Shown here piece by piece: positions 14,213-19,292 of a stretch of 19,292 bases of DNA. Under the pieces are notes generated by a model. It was given only the letters and a program-made list of their open reading frames with translations. It made no database searches and was not told the origin of the DNA. How positions within the stretch are numbered: position 1 is the first letter of the stretch; each line of letters begins with the position of its first letter. Position numbers and translations under genes: made by a program. Origin of the DNA: an uncultured Clostridia bacterium (GTDB lineage: Bacteria > Bacillota > Clostridia > Christensenellales > UBA1242); the NCBI GenBank assembly GCA_937893125.1, contig CALBHW010000053.1:1-19292 (forward strand), given 5' to 3'.

Positions 14213-15340
14213 TTATATCTCAAAAATGTCGTCAAGTGCGCGTTGGTCATCGTCTTTTTTGCGTTCTTGCATTATTCTTTCTAGTCTACGCGCTTTGATG
14301 TTGTACATTTGTTCCGCGCTAAGATTTAACTTTTCGTTCTTAAAATTGTTGTATGCGAGTGCCAATTTTTCGTTTTTATTTCTAAGAACGCGCAAGTCTT
14401 GCATTGTGTAATTTTCTTTTTCAAGCAACTCTTTATATTCCGCGACTTGCTCATTGTTTCTTTCAAACTCATGTTCGTCAACACATCTATTTTTCAAAAT
14501 CTTTTCTTCTGTTTCGTCGTTACTTTTATAGTTTCTTAGCCCGCCGACACCAACTTTTAGGTCCTCAAGATAATAATTGTTGCGTGGTCCAGTCAAAATT
14601 TGGTTGTCAATTGCAACTTTGACATAGTCCTTGTAATCGCGGATTTCACCGAAATGATAGAATGGATATTCAAGTTGTACGACCTTAATGTCTGGAATAA
14701 TTGTGCCCGCACTTTCATCAAAATGCTTTTCGCAAACTTGTCTAAACACGCCGATACGAGAGATTGTTTTGCTATTATCTTGCAAGGTATAGCAAACATT
14801 TTTTCTATTAAAAAGTTGCTTGTCGTTTGTGCAAACTTTTGGGAAATATGTGTCGTTCGACTTGTCTATAATTTTTCCTTTGTACAAAGCCCTAACACTT
14901 TCCGAATCACGATTTACAAGTTGGCAAATTCTAATTGCTCTATTGTGTCTTGCTTCGTAATTTTTTAGTTCGGACAATGTAAATCTATTGCCTTTGTATG
15001 TGTCGCTCACGATTTTTTGGACTTCAAAGTCCGTAATGCCATATCTGTTCCAATTATCTCTTTTAGCGAAATCATAATTAAAAGCACCCAAGCCTTCGCT
15101 TAAAGGTATAAGTTCTCCGTCATACATCGCAAGAACCCAGTGCGAATTTTGAAGAACCCTTTTCCCGTCCACGATTTTTGTCGAATTATATTCTTTTTTG
15201 AATGTGTCCAAAACTTCGCCGTCGCGCACAAGGAAAAGTTTTCCCCTTTTCTCGTCGTAAACGCCAACGTGCATCATATTGTCGCTTGTGCTAAAACTTC
15301 TTACGATTTTGTCCGAAAATTCTCTCTCTGTTTTTTCCAT
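14213..15340 (-). CDS. modular family member, two modules, largest copy (unknown function)
   Basis: 375 residues, charged, no signal or membrane segment. Module 1: 'FSDKIVRSFSTSDNMMHVGVYDEKRGKLFLV' (about 8-38) through a Tyr/Asp-rich middle to the helical motif 'RFTLSELKNYEARHN' (about 118-132). Module 2: 'FNRKNVCYTLQDN', 'IGVFRQVC', 'HFDESAGTIIPDIKVVQL', a beta-rich stretch, then 'NYTMQDLRVLRNKNEK'. The last 50 residues are a basic helix ending 'ALDDIFEI', like the tail 'DILDELFELNG' of the 15563 protein. AAAGGGAG lies 8 nt before the start at 15340. The pseudogene follows after 34 nt and was probably co-transcribed. The upstream region is the 10-bp phased T-tract; I see no clean -35/-10 pair in it. 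Function is unknown. Confidence 0.82.
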   Translation of the reverse strand: MEKTEREFSDKIVRSFSTSDNMMHVGVYDEKRGKLFLVRDGEVLDTFKKEYNSTKIVDGKRVLQNSHWVLAMYDGELIPLSEGLGAFNYDFAKRDNWNRYGITDFEVQKIVSDTYKGNRFTLSELKNYEARHNRAIRICQLVNRDSESVRALYKGKIIDKSNDTYFPKVCTNDKQLFNRKNVCYTLQDNSKTISRIGVFRQVCEKHFDESAGTIIPDIKVVQLEYPFYHFGEIRDYKDYVKVAIDNQILTGPRNNYYLEDLKVGVGGLRNYKSNDETEEKILKNRCVDEHEFERNNEQVAEYKELLEKENYTMQDLRVLRNKNEKLALAYNNFKNEKLNLSAEQMYNIKARRLERIMQERKKDDDQRALDDIFEI

Positions 15341-15375
15341 TTTTCTCTCTCCCTTTTTTGTTTTTAAAAATCCGC

Positions 15376-15505
15376 ACTTTTTTGTTTTAATTGGTCATTT
15401 ATTGTCTAATTTTAAGTTTAAACTAATTTTTTTATGTTTTTTTTGTAAAAATTTGTACTTTTTTGTCGTTTTTTGTATTTTTTTGTAAAATTTTGTTGTT
15501 TTTGA
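15376..15505. repeat. 10-bp phased T/A-tract region (predicted curved DNA)
   Basis: From 15437 to 15496 the sequence falls into exact 10-bp units ending in TTTGT: TTTTTTTTGT, AAAAATTTGT, ACTTTTTTGT, CGTTTTTTGT, ATTTTTTTGT, AAAATTTTGT, with the G at 15445, 15455, 15465, 15475, 15485 and 15495. Looser T-runs with the same spacing reach back to 15376 (GT at 15384, 15394, 15404). Homopolymer tracts repeated each helical turn are known to bend DNA. The tract ends about 35 bp before the start codon of the 14213-15340 gene, read on the minus strand. Confidence 0.8.
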
Positions 15506-15562
15506 AAATATTTCGTCCTTATTTTCTACTTTTGTTGCCTAATATTTACTCCGTGAGCTTAA

Positions 15563-16024
15563 TTATCCATTCAACTCAAATAGTTCGTCCAAAATATCTC
15601 TATTTTTTGCTTTTAAGTCCTTTTTGACGGCTCTTTCTTGCGCTTTAAAGTCGTTATAAAAGTCTTGACATTCCTTTAAAGTCTTTAAAGTGAAAGTTGG
15701 AGCATTGAGTTTTTCGTTAAGTGCCGAACGCATAAGATTAAGTTTTCGCCCAAGTGGCACATTTTCTTTTTCGTTTTCTGGCAAGCCATCGTACACGATT
15801 TCGTCACCACCCGTGTAACAAAAAGGCTGTTCAACAAGTGTGTCTCTATAAATGTTGTTGCGATTTACAATCATAAACGAACGAAATGAATAATCTTTTA
15901 CATCAAATATTTGGCGTCTTTTCAAATTTTTTAATCCAAAATGAGTTCCGTCCTCTTCTTCAAAATGGCATACAATGTCGCTTGTAAATTCCTTATCAAA
16001 AATATCGTCAATTTTTTCGCCCAT
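15563..16024 (-). CDS. modular family member, one module (unknown function)
   Basis: 153 residues, cytoplasmic by composition. 'FTSDIVCHFEEEDGTHFGLKNLKRRQIFDV' (about 13-42) aligns with the starts of the 14213 and 12405 proteins. Then comes an aromatic/Asn-rich middle, the helical motif 'FTLKTLKECQDFYNDF' (about 113-128), a Lys/Ala helix and the tail 'DILDELFELNG'. So it is a single-module version with the same C-terminal tail as the two-module 14213 protein. The ATG at 16024 has a GGGGA site 7 nt upstream, and a good promoter with a palindrome in its -10/spacer region. It is the first gene of the family in the direction of transcription. Function is unknown. Confidence 0.78.
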   Translation of the reverse strand: MGEKIDDIFDKEFTSDIVCHFEEEDGTHFGLKNLKRRQIFDVKDYSFRSFMIVNRNNIYRDTLVEQPFCYTGGDEIVYDGLPENEKENVPLGRKLNLMRSALNEKLNAPTFTLKTLKECQDFYNDFKAQERAVKKDLKAKNRDILDELFELNG

Positions 16025-16050
16025 AGTTTTTCCCCATTATTTATACTTAA

Positions 16051-16079
16051 AATATATCATAGATATATTGACATTTCAA
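16051..16079 (-). promoter_or_regulatory. promoter of the gene at 15563-16024
   Basis: Minus strand: TTGAAA (16074-16079), 17-nt spacer, TATATT (16051-16056). The palindrome ATATATC-ATA-GATATAT (16052-16068) covers the -10 and most of the spacer and may be an operator. Confidence 0.65.
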
Positions 16080-16095
16080 TAGGCAAAAATATATT
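16068..16095 (+). promoter_or_regulatory. possible divergent promoter overlapping the previous one
   Basis: Plus strand: TTGACA (16068-16073), 16-nt spacer, TATATT (16090-16095). It would give a leader of nearly 250 nt before the DUF11 gene or a short RNA. The AT-rich context makes chance matches likely. Confidence 0.4.
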
Positions 16096-16212
16096 TGTGC
16101 ATACTGACATAATTAAATTCTTGCACTTATCTCACCTAACCGACTGATTTTTGGCGAAAAAAGAAAACTATTGTAGTCGTAAATATGCGCCATAAGCGTT
16201 TTTGCAATGTTG

Positions 16213-16243
16213 TTATCCACATATTTTTGTTTTTTGTGGATAA
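16213..16243. promoter_or_regulatory. inverted pair of perfect DnaA boxes
   Basis: TTATCCACA (16213-16221) and TGTGGATAA (16235-16243) are both exact matches to the DnaA R-box, in inverted orientation with a 13-nt T-rich spacer. The direct repeat TTTTGCAATG flanks the pair at 16200-16209 and 16248-16257. The pair ends 7 bp before the -35 box of the DUF11 gene promoter. No dnaA, dnaN or other origin gene is in the window. The rest of 16096-16212 shows no gene. Confidence 0.6.
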
Positions 16244-16249
16244 ATTGTT

Positions 16250-16277
16250 TTGCAATGGAGTGCTTAATATGTATGAA
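16250..16277 (+). promoter_or_regulatory. promoter of the DUF11 gene
   Basis: TTGCAA (16250-16255), 16-nt spacer, TATGAA (16272-16277); leader of about 65 nt to the start at 16349. Confidence 0.5.
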
Positions 16278-16348
16278 AAGTTTTTTGTTTTACGTTACAC
16301 AATTCACCAAAAGTCACAAAAAAGAATAAAATTCAATTAGGAGTAAAT

Positions 16349-17116
16349 ATGGCTATTTTAAATAAATCCACGCTAAATCATAAAATTACACGGGACGGAA
16401 CGGATAAAAAAATCGATTTGACAACTGAAAGCAACACTTCACGAGTAAATTTGCTCGGAAGCGACATTTCGGTCGTAAAAAATTTTGACAAAAATTGGGT
16501 CGTCGCGGATGAAGTTATAAATGTAACGGTCGTTGTCACAAACAATTCGGATGTCGATTTGAGCCGTTTTAGTTTTGAAGACACAATGTCCGTTGACGCG
16601 AGTTTCGTCGAAGGTAGTCTGTCTATCGGCGGGCAAAGTTTCCCTGATTACAACATCGAAAACGGCTTTTCTCACAACATCACGCTTGGCGGTTCGGGAG
16701 CGGATTTCGAAATAAAATATCAATTGAAAGTGGCAACGCATACGCTTGAAAATACAATAGATAACACGACACAAGTCTCATTTTATGCGGGCGAAAATCA
16801 ATATTCACTTTCGTCGAACAAGGAGACAGCAAACATTTTGGATAATCAAATTTATCTTCTAAAAACTGCCGACAAAAAGATTGTCAAGGCGGGAGATATA
16901 ATCACTTACACAATTGCAATTTCAAATGAAGGTACAGTCACCAACACAGACCTATTCTTCATTGACCCCGTTCCAACTGGCACAACTTTTGTCACGGAAA
17001 GCGTCACCGTCGACTCAAGTCCCGAGCCGACCTACAACCCCGCCACAGGCTTTGCCCTACCCGACCTTTCCCCAAACAAAACAATCACCATCACCTTTCA
17101 AGTTGAAGTTGAATAG
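16349..17116 (+). CDS. DUF11 repeat protein, two domains, no signal peptide
   Basis: 255 residues with two copies of the DUF11/TIGR01451 'conserved repeat' (Ig-like beta sandwich), at about 38-130 and 148-253. The second is typical: 'KTADKKIVKAGDIITYTIAISNEGTVTNTDLFFIDPVPTGT' region followed by '...GFALPDLSPN'. The first is more divergent ('VKNFDKNWVVADEVINVTVVVTNNS'). Such repeats usually occur in large surface proteins. Here there is no signal peptide, LPXTG or membrane anchor; the start is 'MAILNKSTLNHK', a form I recall from small stand-alone DUF11 proteins of Firmicutes. AGGAG is 5 nt before the ATG. How it would leave the cell, if it does, is not visible. Function is unknown, perhaps structural. 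Confidence 0.85.
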   Translation: MAILNKSTLNHKITRDGTDKKIDLTTESNTSRVNLLGSDISVVKNFDKNWVVADEVINVTVVVTNNSDVDLSRFSFEDTMSVDASFVEGSLSIGGQSFPDYNIENGFSHNITLGGSGADFEIKYQLKVATHTLENTIDNTTQVSFYAGENQYSLSSNKETANILDNQIYLLKTADKKIVKAGDIITYTIAISNEGTVTNTDLFFIDPVPTGTTFVTESVTVDSSPEPTYNPATGFALPDLSPNKTITITFQVEVE

Positions 17117-17135
17117 ACTTTTTTGACACGAACAC

Positions 17136-17164
17136 TTGACTTTTTTTAAGGTTTATTGTAACAT
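17136..17164 (+). promoter_or_regulatory. promoter of tRNA-Ser
   Basis: TTGACT (17136-17141), 17-nt spacer, TAACAT (17159-17164), about 65 bp upstream of the mature tRNA. Confidence 0.55.
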
Positions 17165-17228
17165 TTTTATGTTAGCAAGTTAAAAAAATGTGTGTGGTTT
17201 AATTGTACTTGTTATACATTTTCTATAT

Positions 17229-17316
17229 GGAGAGGTGTCCGAGTGGTCTAAAGTGCACGCTTGGAAAGCGTGTGTTGGGCAACCAACCGCAAGTTCGAAT
17301 CTTGTCCTCTCCGCCA
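17229..17316 (+). tRNA. tRNA-Ser, anticodon GGA
   Basis: Acceptor stem GGAGAGG/CCTCTCC, discriminator G, encoded CCA. Anticodon stem CACGC/GCGTG with loop TTGGAAA gives GGA (reads UCC/UCU). A long variable arm (TGTTGGGCAACCAACC region) is diagnostic for class II tRNA-Ser. T-loop TTCGAAT is normal. Confidence 0.95.
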
Positions 17317-17392
17317 AGAGCGACAATGTTTGAACACCGACACAATTTACTATATTTTTGTGAACGGCGTTGCAGGAATTGTTGTATTTAGA

Positions 17393-17423
17393 AAAGACAC
17401 CAAGTAATTTGGTGTCTTTTTTT
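17393..17423 (+). terminator. terminator after tRNA-Ser
   Basis: AAAGACACCAA (17393-17403), loop GTAAT, TTGGTGTCTTT (17409-17419) with a run of seven T from 17417. It also lies at the 3' end of the convergent micro-operon. Confidence 0.85.
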
Positions 17424-17427
17424 GTGC

Positions 17428-17613
17428 TTATAGATTTTTATTTTGTTTTGCAATATCTGCACGGATTAAGTCCTTAATATAGCCCGCTTTATTTGGCACG
17501 CTATCAAGTTTGTTAATAATGTCTTGCTCGGTTGATTTTATACAATCAATCTTAAATTGTCGTATATTTTTTGCTGCATAGCGTTCTTGCGGTGTTTTTT
17601 TGCGTTCTTCCAT
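17428..17613 (-). CDS. small basic protein, possible element-encoded regulator
   Basis: 61 residues: 'MEERKKTPQERYAAKNIRQF', then 'STEQDIINKLDSVPNKAGYIKDLIRADI'. I recall this pattern (TPxERY, a short strand, then a helix ending VPNKxGYIKxLIRxDI) from small hypothetical proteins of phages and conjugative elements in Clostridia. It is compatible with a ribbon-helix-helix-like fold, but that is inference. AGGAGG lies 5 nt before the ATG at 17613, and the stop codon of the gene upstream (TAG) overlaps this site, so the genes are translationally linked. Last gene of the operon before the terminator. Confidence 0.75.
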   Translation of the reverse strand: MEERKKTPQERYAAKNIRQFKIDCIKSTEQDIINKLDSVPNKAGYIKDLIRADIAKQNKNL

Positions 17614-17622
17614 AAATACCTC

Positions 17623-17790
17623 CTAAAAAACATCGCAACTTAATACATAGGCTTTTAGGTCGTCAAAAGTGGCGCAATCACTTTTAGATACTTCATAATC
17701 AACAGACATACCGTTAATGATTGTTGACACTTTCCATTTATTTTGAAGTTCGCTAATAATATAATTCTTATCGTTCTTAACAATTACCAT
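17623..17790 (-). CDS. 55-residue protein, unknown function
   Basis: A short gene: 'MVIVKNDKNYIISELQNKWK', then a mixed segment ending 'FDDLKAYVLSCDVF'. It has GGAGG before the ATG at 17790. Its start overlaps the end of the upstream gene by 14 nt in a different frame, and its TAG stop is part of the next gene's AGGAGG. This tight packing supports it as real although it is below usual length cut-offs. It may form a small alpha/beta fold; I know no function. Confidence 0.7.
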   Translation of the reverse strand: MVIVKNDKNYIISELQNKWKVSTIINGMSVDYEVSKSDCATFDDLKAYVLSCDVF

Positions 17791-18022
17791 TTTTAACCTC
17801 CTTTTCCCATTTATTTATAAAGTTTCTTAATCTTGTAAGTTGTCCCGCCGTGCGTCGTGCGTCGCTGTCGTACTCGTCCCAATCTAAAAGTACATCGTAA
17901 CGCTCCTTTGCGTCTTCAATTATTTGAGTGGGGGACACATCATAAATACTTATTCCTAAATTTTCGTAAACAACGACTAATTCTCTAATTTGAAGTGCGT
18001 GTTTAAAGATATTATTTTTCAT
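17777..18022 (-). CDS. 81-residue protein, unknown function
   Basis: 'MKNNIFKHALQIRELVVVYENLG' followed by an acidic middle ('IIEDAKERYDVLLDWDEYDSDARR') and a basic helix ('LTRLRNFINKWEKEVKNG'). Mostly helical and charged, cytoplasmic. AGGGAGG lies 13 nt before the ATG at 18022, longer than usual, but no closer in-frame start exists. It overlaps the 55-residue gene by 14 nt. I do not recognise a family; the context suggests an accessory gene of an integrated element. Confidence 0.65.
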   Translation of the reverse strand: MKNNIFKHALQIRELVVVYENLGISIYDVSPTQIIEDAKERYDVLLDWDEYDSDARRTAGQLTRLRNFINKWEKEVKNGNC

Positions 18023-18041
18023 AAATCTTATTATACCTCCC

Positions 18042-18069
18042 TTGCATTTTTTTTAAAATATGATATAAT
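18042..18069 (+). promoter_or_regulatory. plus-strand promoter facing against the micro-operon
   Basis: TTGCAT (18042-18047), 16-nt spacer ending TGA, perfect TATAAT (18064-18069): a good extended -10 promoter. No plausible plus-strand gene follows. The RNA would start near 18076, begin with the strong hairpin at 18077-18101 and run antisense to the small gene at 18117-18254. Confidence 0.45.
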
Positions 18070-18109
18070 AGGTCATAAGCAGGGCGATTGCTCGCCCGCT
18101 TAACCTATT
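18067..18109. repeat. GC-rich hairpin inside the micro-operon
   Basis: Nested stem: AATAGGT (18067-18073) with ACCTATT (18103-18109), AAGC (18077-18080) with GCTT (18098-18101), GGGCGA (18082-18087) with TCGCCC (18092-18097), loop TTGC. A second small hairpin, GATAAC/GTTATC (18111-18128), spans the stop of the next gene. No T-run follows on the minus strand, so it may be a processing, attenuation or mRNA-stabilising element. Confidence 0.6.
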
Positions 18110-18116
18110 TGATAAC

Positions 18117-18254
18117 TTATTTGTTATCATTGGTAGCCTTGTTTGATTTTTGCTTTTTTAGAGTGATTGTAACTTTAACGCGTTCAACTGTTGGGTTACT
18201 TTCGACTGCTTTGCTTAAATCTTGCAAGGCTTTTTGTATGTTATCCATAAGCAC
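18117..18254 (-). CDS. 45-residue protein at the head of the micro-operon
   Basis: 'MLMDNIQKALQDLSKAVESN' then 'PTVERVKVTITLKKQK' and a polar tail. Predicted helix followed by a strand; basic at the end. The start could be GTG 18254 (AGGAGG 5 nt upstream) or ATG 18248 (11 nt upstream); the spacing favours GTG. The near-consensus promoter with palindromic operator at 18283-18311 lies directly upstream. Too short for routine calling; the strong promoter and ribosome binding site are the main evidence. Function unknown. Confidence 0.6.
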   Translation of the reverse strand: MLMDNIQKALQDLSKAVESNPTVERVKVTITLKKQKSNKATNDNK

Positions 18255-18282
18255 TTTTACCTCCTTCATTTATTGTACTTAT

Positions 18283-18311
18283 ATTATATCATAGTCGTAC
18301 GACTATGTCAA
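18283..18311 (-). promoter_or_regulatory. near-consensus promoter with palindromic operator
   Basis: Minus strand: perfect TTGACA (18306-18311), 17-nt spacer, TGA-TATAAT (-10 at 18283-18288). The spacer holds the 18-bp perfect palindrome CATAGTCGTACGACTATG (18290-18307). A promoter this strong with a palindrome between its boxes is most likely repressed by a dimeric DNA-binding protein. Confidence 0.85.
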
Positions 18312-18367
18312 CACTTTTTCAAAAGTTTTTAAAAAATTAAAAAATATTTTTGAATAGGTAAGAAAAA

Positions 18368-18424
18368 AACACCGACATATTGAAGTGAACCCCGTAGGGG
18401 TCACTTCATATAATCGGTGTTTTA
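18368..18424. terminator. terminator of the gene at 18436, with nested palindrome
   Basis: Outer stem AACACCGA (18368-18375) with TCGGTGTT (18414-18421). Inner stem TGAAGTGA (18381-18388) with TCACTTCA (18401-18408) and CCCC/GGGG (18390-18400). A T-run follows on the minus strand. The inner TGAAGTG/CACTTCA arms are the same as in the terminator at 9327-9403. Confidence 0.82.
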
Positions 18425-18435
18425 TTTATTGTTAA

Positions 18436-19248
18436 TTATTCTTGTGGGGTTTCCTCGCTTGAAACAACAACGGTTTCATTTGCTGCCACAACTTGTTTTG
18501 CCTGCTCGTATGCTGCTTTTAAAGCCTGTTCGTCGGCTTGTTTTGCCTCATATGCCGCAATTGTTGCTTTTGCCTGCTCAACATCTTTTAACTTTTGTGC
18601 CTCGCTTTCTTCCGCTTGTTTTGCTACTACTTTTGCGTCAGCCGCCGCCTTTTCAAGAGTTCCAACCATTTCAACAACTTTGTTATAATCTTCGTCGCTT
18701 AAATGTTTTTTGGCACTTCTTAATACTGCGCCTTTTGCGGTATCCCAACCAAGCACAACCACAATAACCATTGTTATAATTGCGGCAACCGCTGCAAATA
18801 TAAAGTATAAATATTGTGGTAAGTTGATAAAATATAATTGAGCGAGTGTATAAGTAACAAATGACATTACTGCGCCACCTATAATGGCAAATACGATTGT
18901 AAGTGGATTGTTTTTAATGTTTTTAAATATGTTTTTCATATATTCGCTCCTCTTTTTTCTTACGGCAATATACGCTAGACTAGCCGTCGCCATTACTTTT
19001 AAAGATTTTGCAAGACGCTCGGTCTTTACAACTTGAATAAAACGACCGCCCCATATAGTACCGCATAATATTGACGCCACAATAGATGTGGCAAGCATAC
19101 TTGTATAAAATATTACAATAATACCGCATAATACATCAAGTACCGATAATAATATTGCGGATAAGTTATACAATTTTCTTTCGTTATCAAATTTTTTGAT
19201 TTTTTTAATCGCCCAATCGATAACTTCTTGTGTGCCTACATTTGTCAT
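18436..19248 (-). CDS. membrane protein with C-terminal coiled coil
   Basis: 270 residues from ATG 19248, which has AGGAGG 9 nt upstream; a TTG at 19272 would overlap that site. Four hydrophobic segments at about 29-50, 52-70, 115-138 and 144-167 form two hairpins separated by a basic linker ('RKKRSEYMKNIFKNIKNN'). From about 190 the protein is rich in Ala, Glu, Lys and Gln ('LEKAAADAKVVAKQAEESEA') and should be a long coiled coil, ending in an acidic 'SSEETPQE'. I do not recognise a family. Its position directly after a gene whose stop overlaps its ribosome binding site suggests an operon of a phage-like or conjugative element, and the coiled coil could interact with a partner protein. This is inference. 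Confidence 0.7.
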   Translation of the reverse strand: MTNVGTQEVIDWAIKKIKKFDNERKLYNLSAILLSVLDVLCGIIVIFYTSMLATSIVASILCGTIWGGRFIQVVKTERLAKSLKVMATASLAYIAVRKKRSEYMKNIFKNIKNNPLTIVFAIIGGAVMSFVTYTLAQLYFINLPQYLYFIFAAVAAIITMVIVVVLGWDTAKGAVLRSAKKHLSDEDYNKVVEMVGTLEKAAADAKVVAKQAEESEAQKLKDVEQAKATIAAYEAKQADEQALKAAYEQAKQVVAANETVVVSSEETPQE

Positions 19249-19261
19249 TGATTTAATCCTC

Positions 19262-19292
19262 CTATACCTCAACTTTGTATGCTTGGATTTCG
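19262..19292 (-). CDS. last codons of a gene entering from the right edge
   Basis: On the minus strand the frame reads 'EIQAYKVEV' and then TAG, with the TAG forming part of the AGGAGG of the gene at 18436-19248. The same stop-in-ribosome-binding-site arrangement is seen at 17623. Only nine residues are visible, so product and even reality are uncertain. Confidence 0.4.
   Translation of the reverse strand, partial: EIQAYKVEV

Noticed and set aside
16200..16260. Chromosomal origin of replication
   Set aside because: Only two DnaA boxes and no dnaA, dnaN, rpmH or parAB genes nearby; an origin would have a larger box cluster and a clear unwinding region.
17203..17391. Plus-strand open frame through tRNA-Ser ('MERCPSGLKCTLGKRVLG')
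   Set aside because: It translates the tRNA itself, so the frame is an artefact.
18088..18294. Plus-strand hydrophobic open frame
   Set aside because: TTG start without ribosome binding site, and antisense to the better-supported 45-residue gene and its strong promoter.
18417..18767. Plus-strand Leu/Pro/Gln-rich open frame
   Set aside because: Mirror image of the Ala/Glu/Lys coiled-coil coding sequence on the other strand; low-complexity shadow.

Overview
The window looks like a piece of an AT-rich, low-GC Gram-positive (Firmicutes/Clostridia-like) chromosome, probably from an uncultured gut-type lineage. This rests on A/T-rich intergenic DNA, strong AGGAGG-type ribosome binding sites, TTGACA/TATAAT promoters, many hairpin-plus-T terminators, tRNAs with encoded CCA, TGG-only tryptophan codons, and proteins such as meso-diaminopimelate dehydrogenase, a YetF/DUF421 protein and a YhhN-family protein. 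The species assignment is inference.

Layout. 1-394: 3' half of a dinD-like gene cut by the window edge. 503-3002: TtcA-like tRNA thiolase (-), then a divergent pair made of a small membrane protein (-) and an XRE repressor (+) with a well-defined two-operator switch between them, then a four-helix membrane protein (-). 3227-3653: tRNA-Leu with its own promoter and terminator, followed by an array of small hairpins. 3794-9155: P2A-type Ca2+ ATPase (+), meso-DAP dehydrogenase (-), YhhN-type membrane protein (+) and a histidine-phosphatase-like protein (+) that has lost its catalytic His. 9423-11430: uncharacterised coiled-coil protein, DUF421 protein and Cu/Zn superoxide dismutase, all (-).

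11691-16024 holds a lineage-specific family of uncharacterised genes, all (-). There are four intact members and one frameshifted, truncated copy, built from one or two copies of a recurring beta-rich plus helical module. A 130-bp tract of T-runs phased at 10 bp lies upstream of the largest member. 16025-16348 is a long divergent regulatory region with a perfect inverted pair of DnaA boxes in front of a DUF11-repeat protein (16349-17116, +). tRNA-Ser(GGA) follows at 17229-17316.

17428-19292 looks like the edge of an integrated element. It has a compact (-) operon of very small genes with overlapping starts and stops (two of them too short for routine ORF calling), driven by a near-consensus promoter whose spacer is an 18-bp perfect palindrome. 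Beyond it is a membrane/coiled-coil protein and the last codons of a further gene leaving the window.

Most genes are housekeeping or stand-alone. The regions most worth a second look are the modular gene family with its phased-tract upstream region, the XRE divergent switch, the DnaA-box pair and the palindromic-operator micro-operon. I do not see a complete, recognisable defence system, CRISPR array or insertion sequence.
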